Source: Natronobacterium haloterrestre (GTDB taxonomy: Archaea > Halobacteriota > Halobacteria > Halobacteriales > Natrialbaceae). Taken from it: a DNA stretch of 64,000 bases. Both the position numbers and the translations under genes were made by a program. Location of the stretch: positions 744,001 to 808,000 of the forward strand of contig NZ_FOKW01000001.1 in the NCBI RefSeq assembly GCF_900112205.1, in the 5' to 3' direction. The notes below the pieces were generated by a model. The model did not search any database. It saw only the letters and a program-made list of their open reading frames with translations, and was not told the origin of the DNA. Below are positions 34,492-42,142 of the stretch, in pieces (the stretch's first letter is position 1; every line of letters starts with the position of its first letter).

Positions 34492-35238
34492 TCAGACGGA
34501 TTCTGGCAACCAGCCACCGTCGACTTCGACGTTCTCGCCGCTGACGTAGTCGGTCTCGGGATCGAGGAAGAAGTAAAGCGGCTGGACCAGATCCTCGTAG
34601 GTCGCGGGGCGGTCCCGCGGGAGTTCGTCCGGAAACACGTCGGAGTTCTCGACGACGTACGGCGAGATGGCGTTGACCGTGATCCCGTCGTCCTGGGTGT
34701 CCGCCGCGAGCATGCGCGTGAACATCAACACGCTCGCCTTCGCGGCGAAGTACGGGAAGTTTCGCGGGCTGACGAGCCCCTTCTCCGAGGAGGCGTAGCC
34801 GACGTTGACGATCCGTCCGTAGTCGTCCTCGCTTTCGCGCATCGCCGGTAGCGCCCGCTTCGAACAGAGGTAGGTACCGTCTACGTTGGTCGCGAAGACT
34901 CGTTTCCACGTCTCGAACTCGAGGTCCTCCCAGTGTGTCGGGGCGAAGTCGCCGACGTTGTTCACGAGGACGTCGACGGTCCCGAGTTCGGCTTCGACGG
35001 TAGAGAAGAGCCCGTCGACGCTTCCGGGATCGGTCACGTCGGCCTGAACTGTCGTCGCGTCTTCGGCCCCGCGCTCGAGCGCCTCGTCGACGACCTCGCG
35101 GGCGGCGTCGGCGCTCGTGTGGTAGTGAACGGCCGTCCTGGCCCCGCAGTCGGCCGTCGAAAGCAGGAGTTCGCGGCCGACGCCTTTCGCGCTTCCCGTG
35201 ACGAGTACGGTGTGGTCCGAGAGATCCGGTCCGTCCAT
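34492..35238 (-). CDS. SDR family oxidoreductase (3-ketoacyl-reductase-like)
   Basis: A 248-residue short-chain dehydrogenase. The cofactor motif is VLVTGSAKGVGRELL (10-24), NNVG is at about 91-94, and the catalytic pair is YFAAK (about 160-164), with the upstream Ser in NVGYASSEKG. EVDGGWL at the end is typical of FabG-like enzymes. The ATG at 35238 starts just before the Rossmann strand. The active-site DNA contains a 26 bp sequence repeated at 33563-33588. Substrate unknown. Confidence 0.9.
   Translation of the reverse strand: MDGPDLSDHTVLVTGSAKGVGRELLLSTADCGARTAVHYHTSADAAREVVDEALERGAEDATTVQADVTDPGSVDGLFSTVEAELGTVDVLVNNVGDFAPTHWEDLEFETWKRVFATNVDGTYLCSKRALPAMRESEDDYGRIVNVGYASSEKGLVSPRNFPYFAAKASVLMFTRMLAADTQDDGITVNAISPYVVENSDVFPDELPRDRPATYEDLVQPLYFFLDPETDYVSGENVEVDGGWLPESV
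34734..34759. repeat. 26 bp direct repeat, copy 2 (inside SDR gene)
   Basis: Codes on the minus strand for part of PYFAAKAS, the SDR catalytic Tyr-Lys motif, and is identical to 33563-33588. Confidence 0.8.
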
Positions 35239-35394
35239 GCCGGGTGGTTGGCGAGCGCGTGGAAAAGTCGCCCGGAAGCGGAAGTCGGCGACGGTATATC
35301 GGAGTCCTGCATGGTCTGCCGGAGTTCGATCCGATCGTCCCACGGCGCGTATCACACGCGTGGTTTTACGTTACCCGCACGTTTTACTGGGGGT

Positions 35395-35853
35395 ATGACC
35401 GTAGCACTCGAGACGGTACTTCTCGCCGTCGGACCCGGCGACGCGAATCGAACCGACGAACTCAGCGACGCGCTCCTCGAGGTCGCGGCCCCCGCGGACG
35501 CGACCGTCGTGCTCGCACACGTCTTCACGAGCGACGAGTACGACGAGGTACTCGAGCGCCTCGAGTTCGAGACTGGCGCCGACGTCGACCCCGACGAGGT
35601 CGCGGCCCGCCACTCGACGATCCGCGAACTCAGGACGGCGCTCGAAGAACACGGCGTCGAATACGAGGTCCGGGGTACCGTCGGGGATCACGGCCCGTCG
35701 ATCGTCGACCTCGCGCTCGACGTCGACGCGGACCGCGTGCTGGTTGGCGGCCGTCGGCGCTCGCCGGCAGGGAAGGCGGTTTTCGGGTCGACGGCCCAGG
35801 AAGTGTTGCTGTCCTCGCCGTGCCCGGTCACGTTCGTTCGGGGGGCGGAGTAG
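35395..35853 (+). CDS. Universal stress protein (UspA family), divergent
   Basis: 152 residues with the Usp alpha/beta fold (ETVLLAVGPGDANRTDEL; VVLAHVF; VDLALDVDADRVLVGGRRRSPAGKAVFGSTAQEVLLSSPCPVTFV). The C-terminal phosphate-binding region GGRRRSPAGKAVFGST keeps the G-x9-GS spacing approximately. The N-terminal DGS motif is replaced by GPGDAN. GGTTTTACG at 35362-35370 is a good promoter position. Stress or energy sensing is inferred from the family. Confidence 0.88.
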   Translation: MTVALETVLLAVGPGDANRTDELSDALLEVAAPADATVVLAHVFTSDEYDEVLERLEFETGADVDPDEVAARHSTIRELRTALEEHGVEYEVRGTVGDHGPSIVDLALDVDADRVLVGGRRRSPAGKAVFGSTAQEVLLSSPCPVTFVRGAE

Positions 35854-35937
35854 CCGAGTAGTCTCCTCCTCGCTCGACCCGTCAGCCGCCGAGCGTGGGT
35901 CGAGGCTATTTATGGTCGCCTTCCCAACTGTCGACCG

Positions 35938-36564
35938 ATGTATGACGACGTCCTCATTCCGACGGACGGGAGCGACGACACGCGGCGATCGATCGAACAC
36001 GGATTGACGATCGCCGAGCGGTTCGACGCGACGGTTCACGCCCTCTCGATCGTTCCGGAGGGACCGCTGGGCACGTTCGAGAGCGAGGACGCAGCGCCGG
36101 CGGCCCGTCGGGCGGTCGATCACGTGGCCTTCGAAGCCGACCGTCGCGGCATCGACGCCGCGACTGCGGTCCGCCAGGGGGTTCCCCACGAGGAGATCCT
36201 GAACTACGCGGACGAGGAGGGGATCGACGCGATCGTCATGGGGACCCAGGGACGGACAGGGCTCGATCGCGTGCTGGTCGGGAGCGTCACGGAACGCATC
36301 GTTCGGATGGCCGACATCCCCGTCGTCACGGTCCGACTTGCCGAGGACCTCCGGATCGAGGGGGAAGACGAGGCCGAGCGACTCGCCCGCGACGCGCTCG
36401 AGGACCGCGGTGACGATCCGGAAACGCCGCTTTCTGGTCAAATCTACCGGATCAGCGGGACCTGGCGGGTGCCGTTCGAAACGTCGGCCGACGAACCGCT
36501 CGAGGCACACGTCGACGGCGTCACCGGCGACGTGACGTTCGATCGGCCGGGCGCGGACGCGTAG
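35938..36564 (+). CDS. Universal stress protein with C-terminal extension
   Basis: 208 residues. Residues 1-140 are a canonical ATP-binding Usp: YDDVLIPTDGSDDTRRSIEH at the N-terminus and GTQGRTGLDRVLVGSVTERIV (G-x2-G-x9-G-S/T). An additional ~65 residues (GQIYRISGTWRVPFETSADEPLEAHVDGVTGDV) resemble a small PepSY-like ligand or membrane-contact module, unusual for this family. It follows the other Usp gene by 84 bp in the same direction. Confidence 0.9.
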   Translation: MYDDVLIPTDGSDDTRRSIEHGLTIAERFDATVHALSIVPEGPLGTFESEDAAPAARRAVDHVAFEADRRGIDAATAVRQGVPHEEILNYADEEGIDAIVMGTQGRTGLDRVLVGSVTERIVRMADIPVVTVRLAEDLRIEGEDEAERLARDALEDRGDDPETPLSGQIYRISGTWRVPFETSADEPLEAHVDGVTGDVTFDRPGADA

Positions 36565-36673
36565 CCGGGAACGGGACACGTGTCGACGTGTCGGCGCAGA
36601 AGCGAGGACACAAGAGTTAGGGTACATGTTCGGGACGAGTTACTGGGCCATCGATACCGTATCTCGATCCGAG

Positions 36674-37228
36674 ATGAATCCGTTCTCGAGAGGGGCCGAC
36701 GCGGACGGCGACGGCTTCGACGACGTGTCCGAGTTCGTTCCCGAGCACCTCCCGGACCCCGGTCCGTTCCTCGCGGGCCACGACGTGCTCGTCGAGGAGG
36801 ACCACGTCGCCTTTCACGAACTGACCGAGGAACTGTTCGAGGAGCGGGGCGTCTACGATGCGACGTTCGGCTACAACCTCGCCCGGCTCAACCTCGATCA
36901 CCGCCACCCCGAGGCGGGCTACCGCTACGCCGTCGACGCCGACGACCCGTCGGTGCTGCGGGCCGAGTTCTCCCCGACGACGGAGTTCTGTCCGCAGGCC
37001 GACGCGCTGACGAAGGGATCGTTCCGGGCCTGGAACGGCCTCTCGGACCGCCACGAGTACGACCTCGTCCGGGTGCGCGTCGATCCGACCCACCACCAGG
37101 CCGAGGGGCTCAACGAGGCCCTCGAGCGACTCGAGACCGAGTACCTCGAGACTGGCGAGATCCCCGGAAAGGACCGGTCTGCCGACGGGGACGACGAGAA
37201 CGATCGGCGGACGCGGTCGCCGTTCTAG
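36674..37228 (+). CDS. MIP18/DUF59-like protein
   Basis: 184 residues; not a known annotated enzyme. The C-terminal part (LRAEFSPTTEFCPQADALTKG, then LVRVRVDPTHHQAEGLNEALERLETEYL) follows the MIP18/FAM96 pattern: a PT-x3-C Cys, then TH-x3-E and N-x2-L. That family delivers iron-sulfur clusters. An FGYNLARLNLDHRHPEAGYRYAVD segment precedes it. I chose ATG 36674 because the 16 codons upstream (from ATG 36626) lack the GC3 bias of the gene. It lies one base before the membrane protein gene, suggesting joint work. Confidence 0.65.
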   Translation: MNPFSRGADADGDGFDDVSEFVPEHLPDPGPFLAGHDVLVEEDHVAFHELTEELFEERGVYDATFGYNLARLNLDHRHPEAGYRYAVDADDPSVLRAEFSPTTEFCPQADALTKGSFRAWNGLSDRHEYDLVRVRVDPTHHQAEGLNEALERLETEYLETGEIPGKDRSADGDDENDRRTRSPF

Positions 37229-37229
37229 G

Positions 37230-38468
37230 ATGGGTGCGCCAGCGGGCACCGCGACGGCGACCGTCACCCGCTGGTCGCGTCTCTTCGTCGCGACCGGCGT
37301 CGGCTTCTTCGTTGCCTGGCAACTGGCCGCGCTGGCCGGGTATCCTCGGTCGGCGACGGTCGTGCTCGGCGTCAACGGCTTCGTCCTCCACGTCGTTTTC
37401 GGGAAAGCCTACGCCCTGATCCCGTCGTACTTCGCGCGCGAACTCGCCGTCCCGACGGCGGTCGTGATCCACCTGCCGCTTGCCGCACTCGGAACGGTCG
37501 GGGCGTTTCTCGGGGCCGCTGGCGTCGGACCACCCATCCTCGAGGTCACCGGACTCGCCCTCTGGCTCGGCGGCTGTCTGGTCTTCGTCGGCGCGCTCGG
37601 CTGGACGATCAGTGATAACCTCACTGGGAGCGAGACGGGCACCGGCAGCGCGAACGCCCACCGGCGGCCCGTCGACCGTATCGCGAACGGCGCCGTTCCG
37701 TTCGTGCTCGCGTACCTGCTTGCGGGTTCGTCGCTCGCGCTCGTCGGTGCCCTCGGCCTCGAGGGCGGGTTCCCAGCGTTCGTCCCGGCCGGCCCGGGGG
37801 TTACGCACTTGCTCGCGGCGGGAACTGCGGCACTGCTCGTGTTCGCGGTCGGGTTTCGTCTCCTCCCGCGGCTGCTGGTCGTCTCGCCCTCGCGGCCGCT
37901 CGTCGTCACGGTGCTCGCGACCGGAGTGGTGGGACCGGCACTGCTCGCGGCCGACCTCCACGGCGGCTGGCTCTTTCGCGCCGGGGCCACGCTCCTAGCG
38001 ACCGCGCTCGTCGGCTTCGCGGCCGCGTACGGCGACATGTATCGTCGGAGCGATCGACCCCGGGTGGGCGGTCGGACCGTTCTCGTCGCGGCCGCCTTCG
38101 CGGTCCTCGCGGCGTTGCTCGGGCTCTCGTTCGCCCTCGGGCCGGATCTCGGCGCGGGCGCGGCCGCGTTCGACGCCCACTACCGGCTCGCCGTCGGTGG
38201 CTTCCTCGGGCTGACAGTCGTCGGCGTCACCTACTACTTCTACCCGCCGGGTATCGCCACCACCCGGTTCGTCGACGATCGGACCGCCGGGACCGCCGTG
38301 GTCGCGCTCGCCGTCGGCCTCACCCTCGAGGCGGGTGGGTTACTCTCGGGTGCCGGCGGGTCTGGAACGGCACTGGCGGTCTCCCTCGGGCGCACGCTCT
38401 CGACGGTCGGGGCGGTCCTGTACGCGACCGTCGTCGGGACCGTCTTCCTCGAGCGGGGATTGACCTAG
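37230..38468 (+). CDS. Polytopic membrane protein, NnrS / heme-copper oxidase subunit I-like
   Basis: 412 residues, about 12 helices. Three helices carry His in contexts typical of NnrS and cbb3/Cox1-like haem proteins: VLHVVFGKAYALIPSYF (about 52-68), THLLAAGTAALLVFAVGFRLLPRL (about 191-214) and AHYRLAVGGFLGLTVVGVTYYFYPP (about 315-339). I infer a haem- or copper-binding membrane protein, possibly for nitric oxide or quinol chemistry; this is by pattern only. It starts 1 bp after the MIP18-like gene and converges with a second protein of the same type, with stop codons only 2 bp apart. Confidence 0.72.
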   Translation: MGAPAGTATATVTRWSRLFVATGVGFFVAWQLAALAGYPRSATVVLGVNGFVLHVVFGKAYALIPSYFARELAVPTAVVIHLPLAALGTVGAFLGAAGVGPPILEVTGLALWLGGCLVFVGALGWTISDNLTGSETGTGSANAHRRPVDRIANGAVPFVLAYLLAGSSLALVGALGLEGGFPAFVPAGPGVTHLLAAGTAALLVFAVGFRLLPRLLVVSPSRPLVVTVLATGVVGPALLAADLHGGWLFRAGATLLATALVGFAAAYGDMYRRSDRPRVGGRTVLVAAAFAVLAALLGLSFALGPDLGAGAAAFDAHYRLAVGGFLGLTVVGVTYYFYPPGIATTRFVDDRTAGTAVVALAVGLTLEAGGLLSGAGGSGTALAVSLGRTLSTVGAVLYATVVGTVFLERGLT

Positions 38469-38470
38469 AG

Positions 38471-39877
38471 TCAGGGGCCGGCTTCGGGTTCGGACCCGCC
38501 CGAACCATCGACCCCGATATCGACGTCCGGCCCCGGCTCGCTTTCCTCCCCTGACTCCCCGTCCTCGAGCGTCGTGAACACGCCGACGAGCCCGTCCGGC
38601 CCGTGCCGGCGGATCGTCAGCAGCATGTTCGCGACGAACAGACAGAAGCCGACGGTCGCCACCGCCCCGCCGGCGGTGACGGCGATTCCGGGCAGGGCCG
38701 CCAGCGGGGTCGCGACCATCGCGGCGACGCCGACGACCGTCAGGGCGAGGTCGGCCCGCTCGAGACGGTCGTCGTAGAGGTCGTCGATCATCGGGACCTG
38801 TTCGAAGCCGAGCCGATCGCTGTACTCCTCGAGCCAGATGATGAACGGAACGATGTGGTACAGCGAGCCGACGACGACGAAGGCGAAGACGCCGAACACG
38901 AGCAGGTTCGTCGCGTCGGGGTGGCCGAAGAGGCCGGCGTAGCCGAGCGGGTCGGACCACCACGCGGGAAGCGCGAGGACGCTCCAGGCGACCAGCGAGA
39001 CGACGACCACCCAGTAGCGGTCTGTCATCGGCGAGCGGTCCGCGGTCGACCCGCCAAGGATCCGGGCGACGACGACCGCGACGGTGAGCAGCGCGGCGAG
39101 AAGGGCGACCCCGCCGACACGGGCGAGGGGTTCGATGCCGAGCCCGCGCCCGGCCGCGAGCGCGAGGATCGCTGCCGGAAAGAGCGGCTGTTCGACGGCC
39201 AGCAGGCGGTCGTCGAGGGCCGTGAGGTCGTACTGGGCGAACATCTGGCCGAGCTGGACCAGTGCGCCGATGATCGTCCCGATTACGGCTCCGTACAGTG
39301 CGAGCGTCGCGTGGGCGAGCACGACCTCGCCCCTGGCGAACGGGACGCCCTCGAGCAGCGGCGTCGTGAAGTCGACGGCGAGCAGGAACCCGAGCGGCGC
39401 GACCGCGGCGAAGCAGGCGAGGGCGACGGCGAAGTGACGTTCCGTGAACTCGAGCGGTCGGGCCCGGAGGAGCGTGCGGCCGACGTTGTAGACGAACAGC
39501 CAGATGCCAGCGAGCAGCGCCGCAGCAGCCAGGGGGAGCCAGGCGAGGTCGCCGACGAGCAGGATCGGGACGAACGCGACCAGGCCGCCGACGACGAGCC
39601 ACAGCTGTGCGACGGCGAGCCGCCGCGAGTGGATCGTGACGCCGGACCAGACGGGGACGAACTGCGTCATCGCGCCCATGATCGTCACCCCGACCCAACC
39701 AAGCAGGAGCGCGTGGACGTAGGCGAGGTCGGCCAGCCCGGGGAGCGATTCGACCGTCATCGCGGTGCCGCCGACGACCCCGACGACGAGAAAGGCAAGC
39801 GAGAGGACGAAGTGGCGAAGCGGGATCGCCATCGGCGGCTGCTGGTCGGTCCGTAGTCCGCCGGGTATCTGATTCAT
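38471..39877 (-). CDS. Polytopic membrane protein, NnrS / heme-copper oxidase subunit I-like (second)
   Basis: 468 residues, about 12-13 helices. His-bearing helices match the same superfamily: YVHALLLGWVGVTIMGAMTQFVPVWSG (about 48-74), LAHATLALYGAVIGTIIGALVQLGQMF (about 184-210) and LYHIVPFIIWLEEYSDR (about 347-363). The cytoplasmic C-terminus is acidic and low in complexity. The ATG at 39877 is divergent from the beta-grasp gene at 39966 (89 bp apart), so both may share control. Function inferred only from the family resemblance. Confidence 0.75.
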   Translation of the reverse strand: MNQIPGGLRTDQQPPMAIPLRHFVLSLAFLVVGVVGGTAMTVESLPGLADLAYVHALLLGWVGVTIMGAMTQFVPVWSGVTIHSRRLAVAQLWLVVGGLVAFVPILLVGDLAWLPLAAAALLAGIWLFVYNVGRTLLRARPLEFTERHFAVALACFAAVAPLGFLLAVDFTTPLLEGVPFARGEVVLAHATLALYGAVIGTIIGALVQLGQMFAQYDLTALDDRLLAVEQPLFPAAILALAAGRGLGIEPLARVGGVALLAALLTVAVVVARILGGSTADRSPMTDRYWVVVVSLVAWSVLALPAWWSDPLGYAGLFGHPDATNLLVFGVFAFVVVGSLYHIVPFIIWLEEYSDRLGFEQVPMIDDLYDDRLERADLALTVVGVAAMVATPLAALPGIAVTAGGAVATVGFCLFVANMLLTIRRHGPDGLVGVFTTLEDGESGEESEPGPDVDIGVDGSGGSEPEAGP

Positions 39878-39965
39878 ACTCGTCCGTTGGCGTCGGAACG
39901 CCGTGCCGTTGTGTCCGAACGTGTTCGGGACGGACGTTTCGCAACTCGGCGGCGTACGTACTGGC

Positions 39966-40391
39966 ATGTCAGCCGACGCAACGAGCCAGGAGCCGGGATC
40001 CGAAAGCGATAGGGAGCGTTCGACCGAGGCCACGACCACCGTCGAGGTCCGCTGTACCGGCCACGTCCGCGAGGCCGTGGGTACCCACGACCTCGAGTTC
40101 GCGTTCGAGGGCGACCGCCTCCGGGACTTCCTCGAGGCCTTCTTCGCGGAGTACGACGTCGAGGAGATGCTCATCGCGGAAACCGAGGACGAGGCGACCG
40201 CACACGGCTGGGCGGAGCCGCCGGAGGAACTCCCGGGGACGTGGCGCAAGAACCCCGAAGGCGAGCAGACCCGCCCCTACGCTCGAGTCTGTATCAACGG
40301 CCGGTTCAACGAACACTACGAGGGGTTCGAAACCGAACTCGAGGACGGCGACCGCGTCGCGCTCATCTACCCCTTCATGTTCTGTTGTTAG
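39966..40391 (+). CDS. MoaD/ThiS-like beta-grasp protein ending in Cys-Cys
   Basis: 141 residues. After a ~22-residue low-complexity start comes a ubiquitin-like fold: TVEVRCTGHVREAVGTHDLEF, the helix LRDFLEAFFAEYDVEEML, an ARVCINGRF strand and EDGDRVALIYPFMFCC at the terminus. MoaD and ThiS sulfur carriers end in Gly-Gly, which is adenylated and thiocarboxylated; here the terminal pair is Cys-Cys. An insertion of ~35 residues separates helix and strand. It lies 52 bp upstream of the CGCGG gene. Confidence 0.8.
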   Translation: MSADATSQEPGSESDRERSTEATTTVEVRCTGHVREAVGTHDLEFAFEGDRLRDFLEAFFAEYDVEEMLIAETEDEATAHGWAEPPEELPGTWRKNPEGEQTRPYARVCINGRFNEHYEGFETELEDGDRVALIYPFMFCC

Positions 40392-40443
40392 GGCGAACGC
40401 GTTCGTCTCAGCCCTTACCCCGCTCGAGGCCGCAGATAGCCGC

Positions 40444-40785
40444 ATGAGCGAAGACGTAAGCGGCGCCGAACCAGTGACGCGTCGCGTCCACGAGTGCTCG
40501 TGGTCGGCGAACCTCGAGAAGCCCGTCCACGCCGACGACCCGGACCTGGTCGTCGAACAGGCCAAGGACGCAGTCGAGGCGACCGCCGACGGCTACCACG
40601 TCAACCTGGTGACCCACGGCGACCACGGCCACCCCGAGTCGTACCTCTGGCCGGAACTCGAGGCGGCGTTCACGGTGGTCGACGGCGACGCGGACGAGGA
40701 CGGCTCCGAGTCCCGAATCCGCCTCGAGTACGTCGACCAGTGTGGCTGCGGCGGCCACGTCACCCGCGTCCACGTGGTGGAGTAA
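40444..40785 (+). CDS. CGCGG-motif protein, candidate radical SAM-modified peptide
   Basis: 113 residues. EYVDQCGCGGHVTRVHVVE at the C-terminus holds the CGCGG motif (about 100-104). Haloarchaeal proteins with this motif next to a radical SAM enzyme are described as candidate ribosomally made, modified products. The N-terminal ~95 residues are folded-looking (CSWSANLEKPVHADDPDLVVEQ, DGYHVNLVTHGDHGHPESYLW with several His) rather than a simple leader. It is followed by the rSAM gene after 104 bp. Modification and function unknown. Confidence 0.78.
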   Translation: MSEDVSGAEPVTRRVHECSWSANLEKPVHADDPDLVVEQAKDAVEATADGYHVNLVTHGDHGHPESYLWPELEAAFTVVDGDADEDGSESRIRLEYVDQCGCGGHVTRVHVVE

Positions 40786-40889
40786 TCGACCGTGTCACCC
40801 CTTCAGCCCGCCGACGAACATGTCACGGTCTTCCCGACCCCTGGGAACGAGAGAGCCCCTTTCCTTCGCGTCCTCGTAACCCTCGAGTA

Positions 40890-42059
40890 ATGCGACCCGG
40901 CAATCTCGACACTTCCGACCGACCGTTCGTGCTCATCTGGGAACTCAGCCAGGCCTGTGAGCTGGCCTGTGACCACTGCCGGGCCGACGCCCAGTCCCAG
41001 CGCCACCCCGACGAACTCACGACCGAGGAGGGCAAGCGGCTGCTCGAGGACGCGGCCGAGTTCGGCGAGGGGCAGTTGGTCGTCCTCTCGGGCGGCGACC
41101 CGCTCGTCCGGGACGACGTCGAGGAACTCGTCGCCTACGGCGACGACCTCGGGCTCCGGATGACGATTACCCCGAGCGGGACCCACTCGCTGACCGCCGA
41201 GCGCATCGAGGCGCTGGCCGACGCCGGCCTCAGGCGGATGGCGGTCAGCCTCGACGGCGCGACCCCCGAGAGCCACGACGACTTCCGCGGCGAGGACGGC
41301 AGTTTCGAGGAAACGATCCGGGCGGTCGAACAGGCCCGCGAGGCGGGACTTCCCGTCCAGGTGAACACGACCGTCTGTCGCCAGACCGTCGGCGACCTTC
41401 CCGAGATCCGCGACCTGCTCACGGAGATCGGCGCGGTGCTGTGGAGCGTCTTCTTCCTGGTCCCCGTCGGCCGCGGACGGATCCTCGAGCCGATCGATCC
41501 CGACGAGGCCGACGCGGTGATGGCCTGGCTCGACGAGGTCAACCGCGAGGAGCCGTTCGGAATCAAGACGACCGAAGCGCCCCACTACCGCCGCGTGGCG
41601 CTCCAGCGGGAACGGGAGCGAGGGCGCGATGCGGAGAGTGACCGGGAACCCGGCCGCTCGAGTCGCGAGAGCAACGCCGACGACGGCATCCAGCGCCGCA
41701 CCGGGATCATCGCCGGCGACGGCTTCGCGTTCGTGAGCCACACCGGCGAGGTCTACCCGTCCGGCTTCCTCCCGGAGTCGGCCGGCAACGTGCGCGAACG
41801 CCCGGTACACGACATTTACCGGAACGCGCCGCTGTTCGAGTCGCTCCGGGACCGCGACCGACTCGAGGGGAAGTGCGGCGCCTGCGAGTTCCGCCACGTC
41901 TGCGGCGGGAGCCGTTCGCGTGCGTACGCCCACACCGGGAACCCGCTCGGGAGCGATCCGCTCTGCCCGCACGTCCCGGAGGGGTACGACGGCCCGCTGC
42001 CGTGGGACGACGAGGATGCCGCGCCCGACCCCGACGTGATGCCGTCGGTCGGGGACTGA
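40890..42059 (+). CDS. Radical SAM / SPASM-domain protein
   Basis: A 389-residue S-adenosylmethionine radical enzyme. The [4Fe-4S] motif CELACDHC (C-x3-C-x2-C, about 23-30), the GGDPL SAM-binding segment (about 69-73) and the TIM-barrel motifs MAVSLDGATPESHD and VNTTVCRQT are clear. The C-terminal SPASM-like Cys set is CGACEFRHVCGGSRSRAYA followed by LCPH. It resembles the AhbD/PqqE-type maturases acting on haem or peptides. The ATG at 40890 is chosen because the homology starts there, although the frame stays open for ~130 codons upstream. Confidence 0.9.
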   Translation: MRPGNLDTSDRPFVLIWELSQACELACDHCRADAQSQRHPDELTTEEGKRLLEDAAEFGEGQLVVLSGGDPLVRDDVEELVAYGDDLGLRMTITPSGTHSLTAERIEALADAGLRRMAVSLDGATPESHDDFRGEDGSFEETIRAVEQAREAGLPVQVNTTVCRQTVGDLPEIRDLLTEIGAVLWSVFFLVPVGRGRILEPIDPDEADAVMAWLDEVNREEPFGIKTTEAPHYRRVALQRERERGRDAESDREPGRSSRESNADDGIQRRTGIIAGDGFAFVSHTGEVYPSGFLPESAGNVRERPVHDIYRNAPLFESLRDRDRLEGKCGACEFRHVCGGSRSRAYAHTGNPLGSDPLCPHVPEGYDGPLPWDDEDAAPDPDVMPSVGD

Positions 42060-42142
42060 TACGGATCCCTGTCCCGATGTACCGACGCAACCGCCGCCCT
42101 GATCGCGGTTGCGCCGGAACTGACGGACAGTAAACCGTATGA
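42057..42142 (+). repeat. Stem-loop repeat, copy A, starting at the rSAM stop codon
   Basis: About 85 bp, roughly 80% identical to copy B (56653-56738, opposite strand). It begins with the TGA stop of the radical SAM gene and contains the perfect 9 bp inverted repeat CGCAACCGC (42086-42094) / GCGGTTGCG (42105-42113). It may act as a terminator or 3' stabilising element. Confidence 0.75.
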
